Source: Fabrea salina (taxonomy: Eukaryota > Ciliophora > Heterotrichea > Heterotrichida > Fabreidae). Taken from it: a DNA stretch of 64,000 bases. The DNA is taken from the NCBI GenBank assembly GCA_022984795.1, contig JALIHJ010000005.1, forward strand, positions 124,001-188,000, read 5' to 3'. The notes beneath the pieces are model-generated. The model saw only the letters and a program-made list of their open reading frames with translations. It was not told the DNA's origin and did no database searches. The first letter of the stretch is position 1; each line of letters opens with the position of its first letter. The position numbers were made by a program, and so were the translations under genes. Shown one piece after another: positions 56,927-64,000 of the stretch.

Positions 56927-57499
56927 TTAGGTTTGGAATAGGTCGTCGACAGATTCGCTCAAATCCCAAAAGATAGTAGCTTGGGAAAAAGAGTCAAGTG
57001 TGGTATGTAATTGTGAAGTGGAAAGTTGGTTAGGGGGTTTAGAAGAAGCGTTAGGAGGGTCAGGCTCTTTCTGAAACGATAACTGTTCCGAAGCAATTGA
57101 AGGCCCTGAATCAAAGGAGTAAGTGGAGTCTGTGGACTTCCCCGAACAAGTTGAAATACTAAGCTTGGCAGAGGGCTCCCGCCGGACTTTGCGCTTCGTA
57201 GGAGGCGGAGAGACAGTATTCGCCTCGCATGGTGGCTTATGTACAGGCGGTGTGCTCTTGGACTCTAAGAGCTTGAGGTGTTCTTTTGCAGACTGGAAGT
57301 TGAAAAACAACTCAGTTGGATCTTTACTTGAATAATCTGTCCATCTGTTTTCTTCTTTTGAATAAACTACTAATAAAACGTCCACTCCATGAGAACTCAC
57401 GAGTTCTGCTGCTTTCTTAACTAAGGTTTCTACACGCTTTCTAAGTGACTTCTTATCGTTCTTTGTACGTAGTGAACTCTTACTTATATTGGCGTGCAT
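56927..57499 (-). CDS. Divergent MADS-box-like protein
   Basis: 190 residues. Residues about 14-50 read KKSLRKRVETLVKKAAEL and then GVDVLLVVYSKEENRW, which fits the MADS-box (KR..TL.KKA.EL....D..V.L.V.S). The N-terminal basic arm is divergent and no K-box or MEF2 extension is visible. The remainder is Ser/Pro/Thr-rich with an acidic, aromatic end (FWDLSESVDDLF) that could be an activation segment. A DNA-binding transcription factor is the best reading, at moderate confidence. Confidence 0.6.
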   Translation of the reverse strand: MHANISKSSLRTKNDKKSLRKRVETLVKKAAELVSSHGVDVLLVVYSKEENRWTDYSSKDPTELFFNFQSAKEHLKLLESKSTPPVHKPPCEANTVSPPPTKRKVRREPSAKLSISTCSGKSTDSTYSFDSGPSIASEQLSFQKEPDPPNASSKPPNQLSTSQLHTTLDSFSQATIFWDLSESVDDLFQT

Positions 57500-57607
57500 T
57501 TATTACTAAATAGTAACTCCATAGAAAGATGAATTTATCTTTTAACTCAGTGTTTAGGGTTAGCCAGCCTTAAGAATTAATGGCTTTTAGTTAAATGCTT
57601 TAAGACC
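57500..57607. other. 108-nt intergenic stretch, nothing recognised
   Basis: AT-rich spacer between the MADS-like gene start and the CCMH stop. Confidence 0.45.
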
Positions 57608-58033
57608 CTAATAATATTTATCCTGCTTGTACTTAACTAGTTTCTCCCACCTTACTCGGAAATACTTGGCCCTCAGCATGTAGGCTCCCCACAAAATTAG
57701 CATAATTTTGTAACTCTAAGTAGCACTTACCAGAACAGGAGGGGGGGCTTCGTAGTGTCTGTAGATTATGTCGTTGCCGTATATCCTTTTGCACTCTTTA
57801 AGTATTTCAGTGTCACTCCAGCCCTTGCTTGTGAGTTTGTTTATCGTTTGGTGCACTTTGCGACACATAAAAGAATCTGCTTGGTCTAATGGAATCTCCC
57901 CTTCGCAGTCGTAGCACCGCATAAACCCCAGAAGTTTCCTGTGTTCGAAGTAGTCTTTTTCGTGCAGCAAGTACTTCGGAATAGCCTTTTCGACGTTTAA
58001 AACAAAGTTTGTAGTTCCGTGGATGTCTTCCAT
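57608..58033 (-). CDS. CCMH: Cytochrome c maturation protein CcmH (CCMH), spliced
   Basis: Exons 57731-58033 and 57608-57715 give 136 residues. Exon 1 has the CcmH motif: GFMRCYDCEGE with CxxC at Cys40/Cys43. It is followed by the helices ending in TSKGWSDTEILKECKRIYG, as in bacterial and plant CcmH (LRCxxCQ..., GxSDxEI, RYG). Without splicing the protein would end VSAT and have no membrane anchor. With the 15-nt intron removed, exon 2 adds a hydrophobic stretch IMLILWGAYML and a basic tail, giving the C-terminal anchor CcmH proteins usually have. CcmH reduces the apocytochrome heme-binding thiols in System I. Mitochondrial location inferred; no strong presequence. Confidence 0.78.
57716..57730 (-). 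other. 15-nt spliceosomal intron of CCMH
   Basis: Minus-strand GTAAGTGCTACTTAG, phase 0, with in-frame TAG if retained. T9 and A10 are shared with the three other introns. Confidence 0.85.
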
Positions 58034-58065
58034 GATAATACACTTAAATTATTCAAAATTGGGAC

Positions 58066-59001
58066 TTAAGTGAACTTCACGCACTTGCCTTTGATCCACT
58101 CGCCTTCTCTGGGCACTCCTAGTTCGTCGATGTAAGTGCCTTTTCCGTTTTGCATTCCTTCGCACCACTGCCCAATGTACTTTGTTCCGTTTGGCCAGGT
58201 GAATTCTCCGTAGCCGTGCTTCTTGTCCATGCAGTAGTCCCCGACGTAGCACCTTCCGTCAGGCCAGATGAACTTGCCTTTTCCGTGCATGCGGTTGTCT
58301 TTCCAGTCTCCTTCGTACTCCCTGCCGTCGTTCCAGATGTACTTGCCTTTTCCATTGATGTTGTTCAACAAAAACTCTCCTTTGTACACTGACTTGTCAG
58401 CCCAGTAAAACTCACCAAACCCGTGTTTGAGTCCACAACTGTAGCTTCCTTTGTAGTAAGCTCCGTCATTCCATATTTCAAATCCATACCCGTGCTGTTT
58501 GTCTTCAAACCACTCCCCTTCGTAAGAGGACCCTTCGAAGTGGATGTAACGCCCTTTACCCTGTGCTTTGTCGTCCACCCAGTCTCCTTCGTAAACGTCT
58601 CCGTCTGCGTGTATGAGACGGCCCCTTCCGTTAGCCTTTCCGTCTTTCCAGTACCCAATATATTTAGACCCGTCCTCCCAGAAAAAGACTCCAGGCCCAG
58701 AACGCTTTCCTAAGCCATCTAATTTTCCAATGTAAGTCCATCCTTCATTAGACTTAATAGGTTTTCCAAGTTCTTGGTCTTTATCTGAATCCCAAAAGAA
58801 CCTGCCTAACTTTTTTTCAGCAATTTTGGCCTTTTCAGTAACACTCGGCCACTCGTACTTGGAACTTTCTTCAGTTAGTTGGAATGAATTGCCCTGGTTC
58901 TTTTTGGCGTCCATTTGCTCATTTTCAATATTTATAATCTCAAGTTCTTCATTAGACCTAGAAAGTCGGAAGTTACCATAGCAAGAGCAATTGGAACCCA
59001 T
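58066..59001 (-). CDS. MORN-repeat protein with N-terminal acylation signal
   Basis: 311 residues. MGSNCSCYGNF at the start (Gly2, Cys5, Cys7) suggests N-myristoylation with palmitoylation. Residues about 85-305 are nine or so MORN repeats: YIGKLDGLGKRSGPGVFFW, YIGYWKDGKANGRGRLIH, YEGEWFEDKQHGYG. Resembles the MORN arrays of radial-spoke RSPH1 and of apicomplexan MORN1, though nothing here separates those. A membrane-linked cortical scaffold is the likeliest role. ATG start; CCMH follows on the same strand after 32 nt. Confidence 0.85.
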   Translation of the reverse strand: MGSNCSCYGNFRLSRSNEELEIINIENEQMDAKKNQGNSFQLTEESSKYEWPSVTEKAKIAEKKLGRFFWDSDKDQELGKPIKSNEGWTYIGKLDGLGKRSGPGVFFWEDGSKYIGYWKDGKANGRGRLIHADGDVYEGDWVDDKAQGKGRYIHFEGSSYEGEWFEDKQHGYGFEIWNDGAYYKGSYSCGLKHGFGEFYWADKSVYKGEFLLNNINGKGKYIWNDGREYEGDWKDNRMHGKGKFIWPDGRCYVGDYCMDKKHGYGEFTWPNGTKYIGQWCEGMQNGKGTYIDELGVPREGEWIKGKCVKFT

Positions 59002-59078
59002 AAATTATTACTCACTCAAGAATCCTAACTTAACATTTAAATATTTGCCGCCACCTTATTTTAGTACTAAGTTTACTA

Positions 59079-59690
59079 TTAAAGTTGTAACCAAGAGTCA
59101 TCTTCCAAGAGTTCCATAACATCACTTTCGAAGGTCCTGGGGGGGTTTTCTTTGTAGCTCTTAGCCTTCCTCACAGTTTCTTCAAAGATCTTCACCACGT
59201 TGGTTCCGTCAGCTGCACTCACAAAATGGAAGTCCAAGCCATGCGTTTCGCTGAACTTGAACTTTTTCTTGGTAACTTCTAAGTTCACGTCGATCTTGTT
59301 GGCAATCAACACACAAGGAATGTGCGGACAGTAGGACCGCATTTCTTGGTACCAAGTTTTTAGGTTGGTGTAAGTAATTTTGCGCGTGATGTCGAAAACA
59401 AGAATGCATGCGTGCGCTCCAAAGTAGTATGAAGGGTGCAAGCTTTGGAAGCACTCTTGTCCTGCAGTGTCCCAAATGTCTATTTTTAGTTCTTCTCCGT
59501 CTAAGTCCAGGTTGTGTCTGAACATCGTCAGTGCGTATGTACTTAGTTGCCTTTCAACGTAGTCGTTTATCAGAAAGCGCTCTACTAGTTTAGTTTTCCC
59601 AACTGCAGAGTCTCCCAAAAGAATTATTTTTATGTCTGCTGGAGGCAAGTCTGCTGCTTTTTGTGCTTCTTGTTCTATTCCTGGATCCAT
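59079..59690 (-). CDS. RABL2: RABL2 small GTPase
   Basis: 203 residues from ATG 59690 (MDPGIEQEAQ); four more codons would need GTG. G1 GDSAVGKTK, switch I/II region STYALTMFRHNL, G3 WDTAGQE, G4 ANKIDVN, G5 VSAADGTNVV. CPHIPCVLIANKID and VSAADGTNVVKIFEE are close to animal RABL2. There is no C-terminal Cys for prenylation (ends SWLQL), as in RABL2. It works with CEP19 and IFT-B to start intraflagellar transport. The partner CEP19 gene lies at 35853-36329. Confidence 0.93.
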   Translation of the reverse strand: MDPGIEQEAQKAADLPPADIKIILLGDSAVGKTKLVERFLINDYVERQLSTYALTMFRHNLDLDGEELKIDIWDTAGQECFQSLHPSYYFGAHACILVFDITRKITYTNLKTWYQEMRSYCPHIPCVLIANKIDVNLEVTKKKFKFSETHGLDFHFVSAADGTNVVKIFEETVRKAKSYKENPPRTFESDVMELLEDDSWLQL

Positions 59691-59771
59691 TATAATACTC
59701 ACTTAAACTTATTAAGTTTCTAGAAGTTTGAATTATGAAGGTTTGTGCAAACTGTGCCATTTGCTTCCATA

Positions 59772-60665
59772 ATGATTGTGTTTTTAGTTTTGGTCAGCAC
59801 TGTTTACTCAATAGAGTGCGGAAATTACGGAAAACCTACAAACATTACTGGAGTGAGGTACACCTGCCAGGAAGAAGAAGTAACTAGGGAGCAGTACGAG
59901 GAAAGAGTCGAAACTCAACCATGCGCAGAAGAAGATGTGATCTCAGAAGCTTGCGTGTGCCCAGCTGACTTTTACGGAGAGTTCTGTCAAGTCAGAAGGA
60001 AAATAGAGTGCCTTCTAGAAATGATTTCGCCTTCCCAAAACTCCTGCCCACCTGCCCAGGACTACAACCCTCAGCTGCAGGGCTACCCCAAGTGCACCTT
60101 TAAAGACTTCTCTAGTCAACTCCAAATAGAAGTGCTTGCTAGCTGCAGAACTCTAACCGAAGGTCCCTACATAGACCAAAGGTACCTTAAGTACTCAGAG
60201 TTAAACTCTTCAGATGTAACTTCAAACTTTACGTTTGAGTACCAAGTTGACACCGGCGAAATTATATCTTCGGACCCCCTAGTTGCAGAGTCCAACGTTA
60301 AGTTTTTCAACTTCAACAAACTCTCAGACAACTCAGCAGTTTTCACAAGCAGTTTAGGCACTGAACCCATATTAGGAAACGAACTAATAGTTTCCCTGAT
60401 TGACTTAAGCAAACTGTCCAAAAACTTTATAGTAGGTGGAAGAACTTACTTTGAATTCAAACTTACAGGAAGCAATATCCAAAGCCAAGTGTTGAGAAGA
60501 GCAATTGACCAAGAAGGCTACGAAGAGCCAGGAACGAGCCAAGAAACCAACTACGTGTTAATTGTGGTGTTAGTAATTCTTGGGATGTTGCTCTTAGGTG
60601 GAATGGGTCTTCTCGGGTTCCTAAAGTACAAAAAATTCCGGAAAAAAAAACTTCATTCCACCTAG
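59772..60665 (+). CDS. Type I membrane protein with EGF-like motif
   Basis: 297 residues from ATG 59772 (MIVFLVLVSTVYS, a compact signal peptide). Cys-rich segments include an EGF-like ending CVCPADFYGEFCQ (about 60-72). A beta-rich ectodomain follows, then one membrane helix (about 261-284, VLIVVLVILGMLLLGG) and a basic cytosolic tail. No family recognised. The frame extends 9 codons upstream to a GTG, which would weaken the signal peptide. Surface adhesion or sensing is a guess. Confidence 0.72.
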   Translation: MIVFLVLVSTVYSIECGNYGKPTNITGVRYTCQEEEVTREQYEERVETQPCAEEDVISEACVCPADFYGEFCQVRRKIECLLEMISPSQNSCPPAQDYNPQLQGYPKCTFKDFSSQLQIEVLASCRTLTEGPYIDQRYLKYSELNSSDVTSNFTFEYQVDTGEIISSDPLVAESNVKFFNFNKLSDNSAVFTSSLGTEPILGNELIVSLIDLSKLSKNFIVGGRTYFEFKLTGSNIQSQVLRRAIDQEGYEEPGTSQETNYVLIVVLVILGMLLLGGMGLLGFLKYKKFRKKKLHST

Positions 60666-60674
60666 AGTTTAATC

Positions 60675-61334
60675 ATGATTTATACAATAAAGATGCAAAA
60701 AAGTGGCTTAGGCAAGCTTTTCCAGTTATGCAAGTCTTTGGCAAACGACAAAGCACTTCTCTTGGAGTTGATAGGAGAAGTGGAGGGAGAAATCAAAGAT
60801 AATGCTTTAAAAAGTATTTTAGAAACTTATATAAAAAAAATAAATCCTGAAGATTTGGGAGTTGGCGAAGAAATCACTTTGGAAGATGGAACCGTTGGCG
60901 AATCCAGCATTTACGATTCGCCAGAACTAGGCTTAAAACTTTTCTTTTTGGGCAAAGGAGGGGCCTTTCCGCTTCATGACCACCCTAAGATGTTAGTGAT
61001 CACCTGTGTAATAGTTGGAAGGGTTGACTATAAGTGCTTTGACGCCACTCAGAACCCAGAAATAGCTGTACTAGCTAAAAAAGGTTCTGGCAAGAAAGGT
61101 TGCTGTCTTTACTGCACACCTAGACACATGAACCTGCACTCCATCATGGCAAGCCAAACTAGTGTGATTTTGGACATTTTTCTTCCCAACTACATCGAAG
61201 AGCAGCACTGCAGGTTTTACGAAATCGAAAAGCATAAAGGAAAGATGCATAGAATCAAGGAAATCAAAAAGTGTTTTGACGTTGCGCAGTTTCCGTATTT
61301 GGGCCTACCCTTGGAATCACTAGCGCTAATCTAA
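60675..61334 (+). CDS. ADO: Thiol dioxygenase, ADO/plant cysteine oxidase family
   Basis: 219 residues. Cupin-fold iron site with a three-His set: HDHP (His101, His103) and NLHSI (His155). LFFLGKGGAFPLHDHPKM, then DIFLPNY and the C-terminal block CRFYEI are the PCO/ADO signature. These enzymes use O2 and Fe(II) to oxidise cysteamine or N-terminal Cys, and in animals and plants act as oxygen sensors in the N-degron pathway. ATG 60675 is 9 nt after the upstream stop; an alternative ATG at 60693 would remove 6 residues. Confidence 0.9.
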   Translation: MIYTIKMQKSGLGKLFQLCKSLANDKALLLELIGEVEGEIKDNALKSILETYIKKINPEDLGVGEEITLEDGTVGESSIYDSPELGLKLFFLGKGGAFPLHDHPKMLVITCVIVGRVDYKCFDATQNPEIAVLAKKGSGKKGCCLYCTPRHMNLHSIMASQTSVILDIFLPNYIEEQHCRFYEIEKHKGKMHRIKEIKKCFDVAQFPYLGLPLESLALI

Positions 61335-61390
61335 CCAATTAATCTCTTAGTTGATATTTATCAAGTTAAACTCCTTAAATAATTAGAGGA

Positions 61391-62068
61391 ATGCGGAGTA
61401 TGAGGAAACTAGTAATTCTAGAAAGGCACGGCGAACGGAGTGATGAAGCTCCTCCTCATCGCCAAATCGATCACGAATTCAAGTCTGACCCTCCACTTAC
61501 AGAACTAGGTCATGAAATGTCTGAGTACACTGCCAAAGCTATTCTAGAACTTGTTCCACCAGAATCCTCCATCCACTTAGTTAGTTCACCTCTAATTCGC
61601 TGTATTCAGACCTGCTCTAAATTTGCTAAACTAGCAAACGTGCCCATTCACCTTGAAGAAGGCTTTGGTGAAATGTTCACTATGAATGATTTTCCCTACA
61701 ATCCCTATGAACATCTTCACATCCGAGTTCAGCCAGAAAGGTTCACTGGAACTTTGGGGGGAGTTCAGTTAACAGAAAACCAACATATGTGCCGACCTAA
61801 CTACCCTGAAAGCCCTGAACAACTCAGAGACAGAATTAGTAGAGTTCTTGTCGCTTACATCGAGCAGGTCAAGGAGTCTGTAGTAGTTATTTGTTCCCAC
61901 CAACTGCCTCTTGAAGAAATGCTTAGGCAAATGGGTGCAGACACCCAGAACTTAACTACTAACTACACTTTGGTCTCAGCTGCTTACTATGACGGAAACT
62001 GGCAGTTAGTGAAGATTGGAGATTACTCCCACTTGCCTCCACATATGGTCAAGCCAGTTAAATTCTAA
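61391..62068 (+). CDS. Histidine phosphatase superfamily protein (PGM-like)
   Basis: 225 residues. The RHG motif (LERHGERSDE, His13) starts the fold. SSPLIRCIQT gives the second conserved Arg and CSHQLPLEE the second catalytic His; GFGEMF holds the Glu region. The overall shape is like UBASH3/TULA-type or fungal tau55-type phosphatases. Substrate (phosphoprotein, sugar phosphate or nucleotide) cannot be told. No signal peptide. Converges on TBCCD1 at 33 nt. Confidence 0.85.
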   Translation: MRSMRKLVILERHGERSDEAPPHRQIDHEFKSDPPLTELGHEMSEYTAKAILELVPPESSIHLVSSPLIRCIQTCSKFAKLANVPIHLEEGFGEMFTMNDFPYNPYEHLHIRVQPERFTGTLGGVQLTENQHMCRPNYPESPEQLRDRISRVLVAYIEQVKESVVVICSHQLPLEEMLRQMGADTQNLTTNYTLVSAAYYDGNWQLVKIGDYSHLPPHMVKPVKF

Positions 62069-62101
62069 TTACACAGTTGCGACTTACTTAGAGTTTCATT
62101 A

Positions 62102-63571
62102 TTATTCTTGGTCCATCATTCTAACTAATTCTAAGGGAGCTTTGTATTGGCCCGAACTGGCAAGCCACTCCCTGAAATGGCCTTGAATTGCAAGGTGAAG
62201 CCGCCTTTCCTGCTCTTCTGTTAAGTTGGAGTTGGCTATCATAGCTTGAATGCTACGGAAGTAGTCTTCTCGGATTGCAATTGCATTCACAAACTCTTCA
62301 GGTGTAAAGGCTGGGTTGGGATTCTGAGGACTCAAAGAGTTAGGAAGCACTATTGGAAAAAAGTCCTTAGGCTGCAGAAGTGAGTACGAAAGTCCTTCAG
62401 TGTTCATTTGTATAGGAGTGGCCCAGGAGTGTAGAACCTTTTGGTTAGTGGAAGACCGAGGAATGTTAGCTGACTCTATGATGCTTGCTAGTTGCGGGTA
62501 GCAGGCACTGTAAGGCCCTAGTGTTAGGCCTCTGTTGTCTCCGTAAAGCACTGGCGGGAAGGGGGAGTAGGTGTGGAGCGTGCAGTCTACTGAGTTCCCT
62601 ACCCTTACCATGTTGCTGCATAAAACAATTGAGCAAAGTTCGCACTTGTCTATGCTTGCAATTTTTCTGACTGCCCCAATGAATATAGTAACTTCTCGGC
62701 AGTTCACAATGGAAACCTGCTTAACGTTTGCGTTCAAATATATATAACTCTCTTCGCAAGTAGTAATGAACACATCTTTTTCTACACACTCTTGACTTTC
62801 CTTAATAATCACGCTGCCTTTGAGGTCTGAAAGCACAAGGATGTTTTCTATACCGGACAGTGACTCTGTAGAAGGACAGTTGAGTTTTCTGTTCAACCAG
62901 TCAACTAGTTCTTCGTAGTGCACTTTCAACGCAGAGGAAAACATAGGACAGGCCCTACTTAAAGGCTTAGCTCCTTCAATCACCAAACTCAAAGCGTTAA
63001 AGTCGTCCGGCGACAAAGCAACTTCTTGTGCCTGGGGGTCACCACTCACAACCTTCAGCAGTAGCTTAAGGTTGCCTTTCACGAACTGGTGGGCCATTTG
63101 GAAGTCAGATGCAGGTTGGGTAAAAAGAAAGCCTCTTACAGCCTTAGAGCGAGGAGAAGCTTGGGGGTTGGGGAAAGTCCCACTTCCTGTGAAGCCAGGG
63201 TACTCGCTGTTGAACTTAGAAGAAAGACTAGAAGCGTTTTCTAAACTTATTCTAGTGGTGGCGGCTGTATAGAGTTGCAAGCACAAAAACAAAGCGAACA
63301 ACTTGGCGTCTATGGAGTTGGGCTTGTTTTCGTAAGCTAAGTTGCGGAAGGTCTCGTAATATACTTCTGCTTCTTGCAAAGATAGGGATAGTTGCTTTAT
63401 TGCTACCTCAGCCCATTGGGAAAACTGCACTTTTCCATCTTGGCCTGCAACTAAGTATAGTGATTTAATCAAATTAATAATGCTGGACGAATTCAAACGC
63501 GAAGGACAGGGGTAGATGCAGTGCTCAAATATATCTGTCCTTATTTGCAGTTTGAGTTTTCCTTGCGCCAT
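62102..63571 (-). CDS. TBCCD1: TBCC domain-containing protein 1 (TBCCD1)
   Basis: 489 residues. The N-terminal half is helical. A TBCC/CARP beta-helix lies at about 230-340 (repeated V-x-I-x-x-C strands, IVNCREVTIFIGAVRK, SIDKCELCSIVLCSN). The family-specific LTLGPYSACYPQL, the W near 400 and LQPKDFFPIVLPNSL follow. TBCCD1 sits at centrosomes and basal bodies and is needed for their positioning; it lacks the catalytic arginine finger of true TBCC. ATG start; divergent from SEC61B across 103 nt. Confidence 0.9.
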   Translation of the reverse strand: MAQGKLKLQIRTDIFEHCIYPCPSRLNSSSIINLIKSLYLVAGQDGKVQFSQWAEVAIKQLSLSLQEAEVYYETFRNLAYENKPNSIDAKLFALFLCLQLYTAATTRISLENASSLSSKFNSEYPGFTGSGTFPNPQASPRSKAVRGFLFTQPASDFQMAHQFVKGNLKLLLKVVSGDPQAQEVALSPDDFNALSLVIEGAKPLSRACPMFSSALKVHYEELVDWLNRKLNCPSTESLSGIENILVLSDLKGSVIIKESQECVEKDVFITTCEESYIYLNANVKQVSIVNCREVTIFIGAVRKIASIDKCELCSIVLCSNMVRVGNSVDCTLHTYSPFPPVLYGDNRGLTLGPYSACYPQLASIIESANIPRSSTNQKVLHSWATPIQMNTEGLSYSLLQPKDFFPIVLPNSLSPQNPNPAFTPEEFVNAIAIREDYFRSIQAMIANSNLTEEQERRLHLAIQGHFREWLASSGQYKAPLELVRMMDQE

Positions 63572-63674
63572 TTTGATTTACAGTCAGGATTACTTTGAGA
63601 GTTTATTTTTTACTCAACTTAGATGTTAGTGTTGGCTTTAAAACTTCCATTTACAATATTAACCACGTGGTAAA

Positions 63675-63929
63675 ATGGCAAAAGGAAATCAAGCATCAAG
63701 TTCAGGCCAGACAGCCAGTGCTATTCAAAAGGCAGCAGGAAGAAAGTCAGGAAGAACCACTGGCAAGTACGGAGCCAGTGCTGGAGGAAACAGGTCAGCT
63801 GGAGAGCTAAAACTCTACACCGAAGACGCCCCTGGACTCCAGATTGGCCCCAGCACAGTGCTTTTGCTTTCACTTTCGTACGTTGCTATTGTAGTGGTGT
63901 TGCACATTGTTGGCAAACTTAAGGGATAA
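63675..63929 (+). CDS. SEC61B: SEC61 translocon subunit beta
   Basis: 84 residues, normal family length. A Gly/Ser/Ala-rich N-terminus is followed by the family motif NRSAGELKLYTEDAPGLQIG and one C-terminal membrane helix (about 59-80, TVLLLSLSYVAIVVVLHI). Part of the ER protein-conducting channel. Tail-anchored with the N-terminus in the cytosol. ATG start, TAA stop; the last 71 nt of the window hold nothing recognisable. Confidence 0.97.
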   Translation: MAKGNQASSSGQTASAIQKAAGRKSGRTTGKYGASAGGNRSAGELKLYTEDAPGLQIGPSTVLLLSLSYVAIVVVLHIVGKLKG

Positions 63930-64000
63930 GTAATCAAAGTTATAGTTGTTTATTTAAGTGTTAGACTGGTCAGAAACTTGTAATTTGCCCTAACGTCAAG

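Overview
The window looks like macronuclear DNA of a heterotrich ciliate, most likely Stentor or a close relative. Two things point there. (1) Four introns can be placed from reading frames, and each is exactly 15 nt (13920-13934, 14100-14114, 48458-48472, 57716-57730); 15-16 nt introns are an established heterotrich trait. (2) TAA, TAG and TGA are all used as stops and none interrupts a conserved reading frame, so the code is standard, as known for Stentor and unlike Blepharisma or Condylostoma. The families also fit: basal-body and ciliary proteins, tubulin-cofactor relatives, MORN proteins, cytochrome c maturation by System I.

I count 54 protein-coding genes, 53 of them complete. No rRNA, tRNA, transposon, viral relic or CRISPR array was recognised. 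Genes lie on both strands with almost no space between them. Divergent start codons can be 6, 14, 17 or 21 nt apart. Convergent stops are often 4-30 nt apart and overlap once. Tandem neighbours are separated by 1 nt in two cases and share a base (TAATG) in one.

1-16 kb: end of a possible DUF962/Mpo1-like gene, a RING/B-box/4xPHR ubiquitin ligase, three small coiled-coil or Dpy-30-like genes, a minimal glutamate-receptor-like channel, a 1965-residue coiled-coil protein with an 84-bp tandem array, TAF5, and a HEAT protein with two tiny introns. 16-31 kb: ABHD17-like hydrolase, TBCEL, HEATR6, Kelch protein, RAR1/CHORD, SEC12, NDR kinase, PLAC8, ERK-type MAPK, ATP synthase beta, MCTS1. 31-48 kb: glutaredoxin, zinc-finger proteins, an S28 peptidase homologue lacking its nucleophile, MCU, TAF12, CEP19, HSF, a membrane phosphodiesterase, uS7, RICTOR, uL24, GSK3, a MORN protein, an O-methyltransferase. 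48-64 kb: a ubiquitin-like CaaX protein, a double-length PPi-phosphofructokinase, TBP, VPS37, a large secreted pseudo-hydrolase, a MADS-like factor, CCMH, MORN protein, RABL2, a type I membrane protein, thiol dioxygenase, histidine phosphatase, TBCCD1, SEC61 beta.

Themes: three TFIID parts (TBP, TAF5, TAF12); the ciliary pair CEP19 and RABL2; signalling (RICTOR, NDR, GSK3, MAPK, PDE); mitochondria (ATP synthase beta, MCU, CCMH). Some start codons were moved downstream to the first ATG where an open frame could be extended only through TTG or GTG. In-frame 15-nt introns without a stop could be hidden inside long frames and cannot be excluded by eye.
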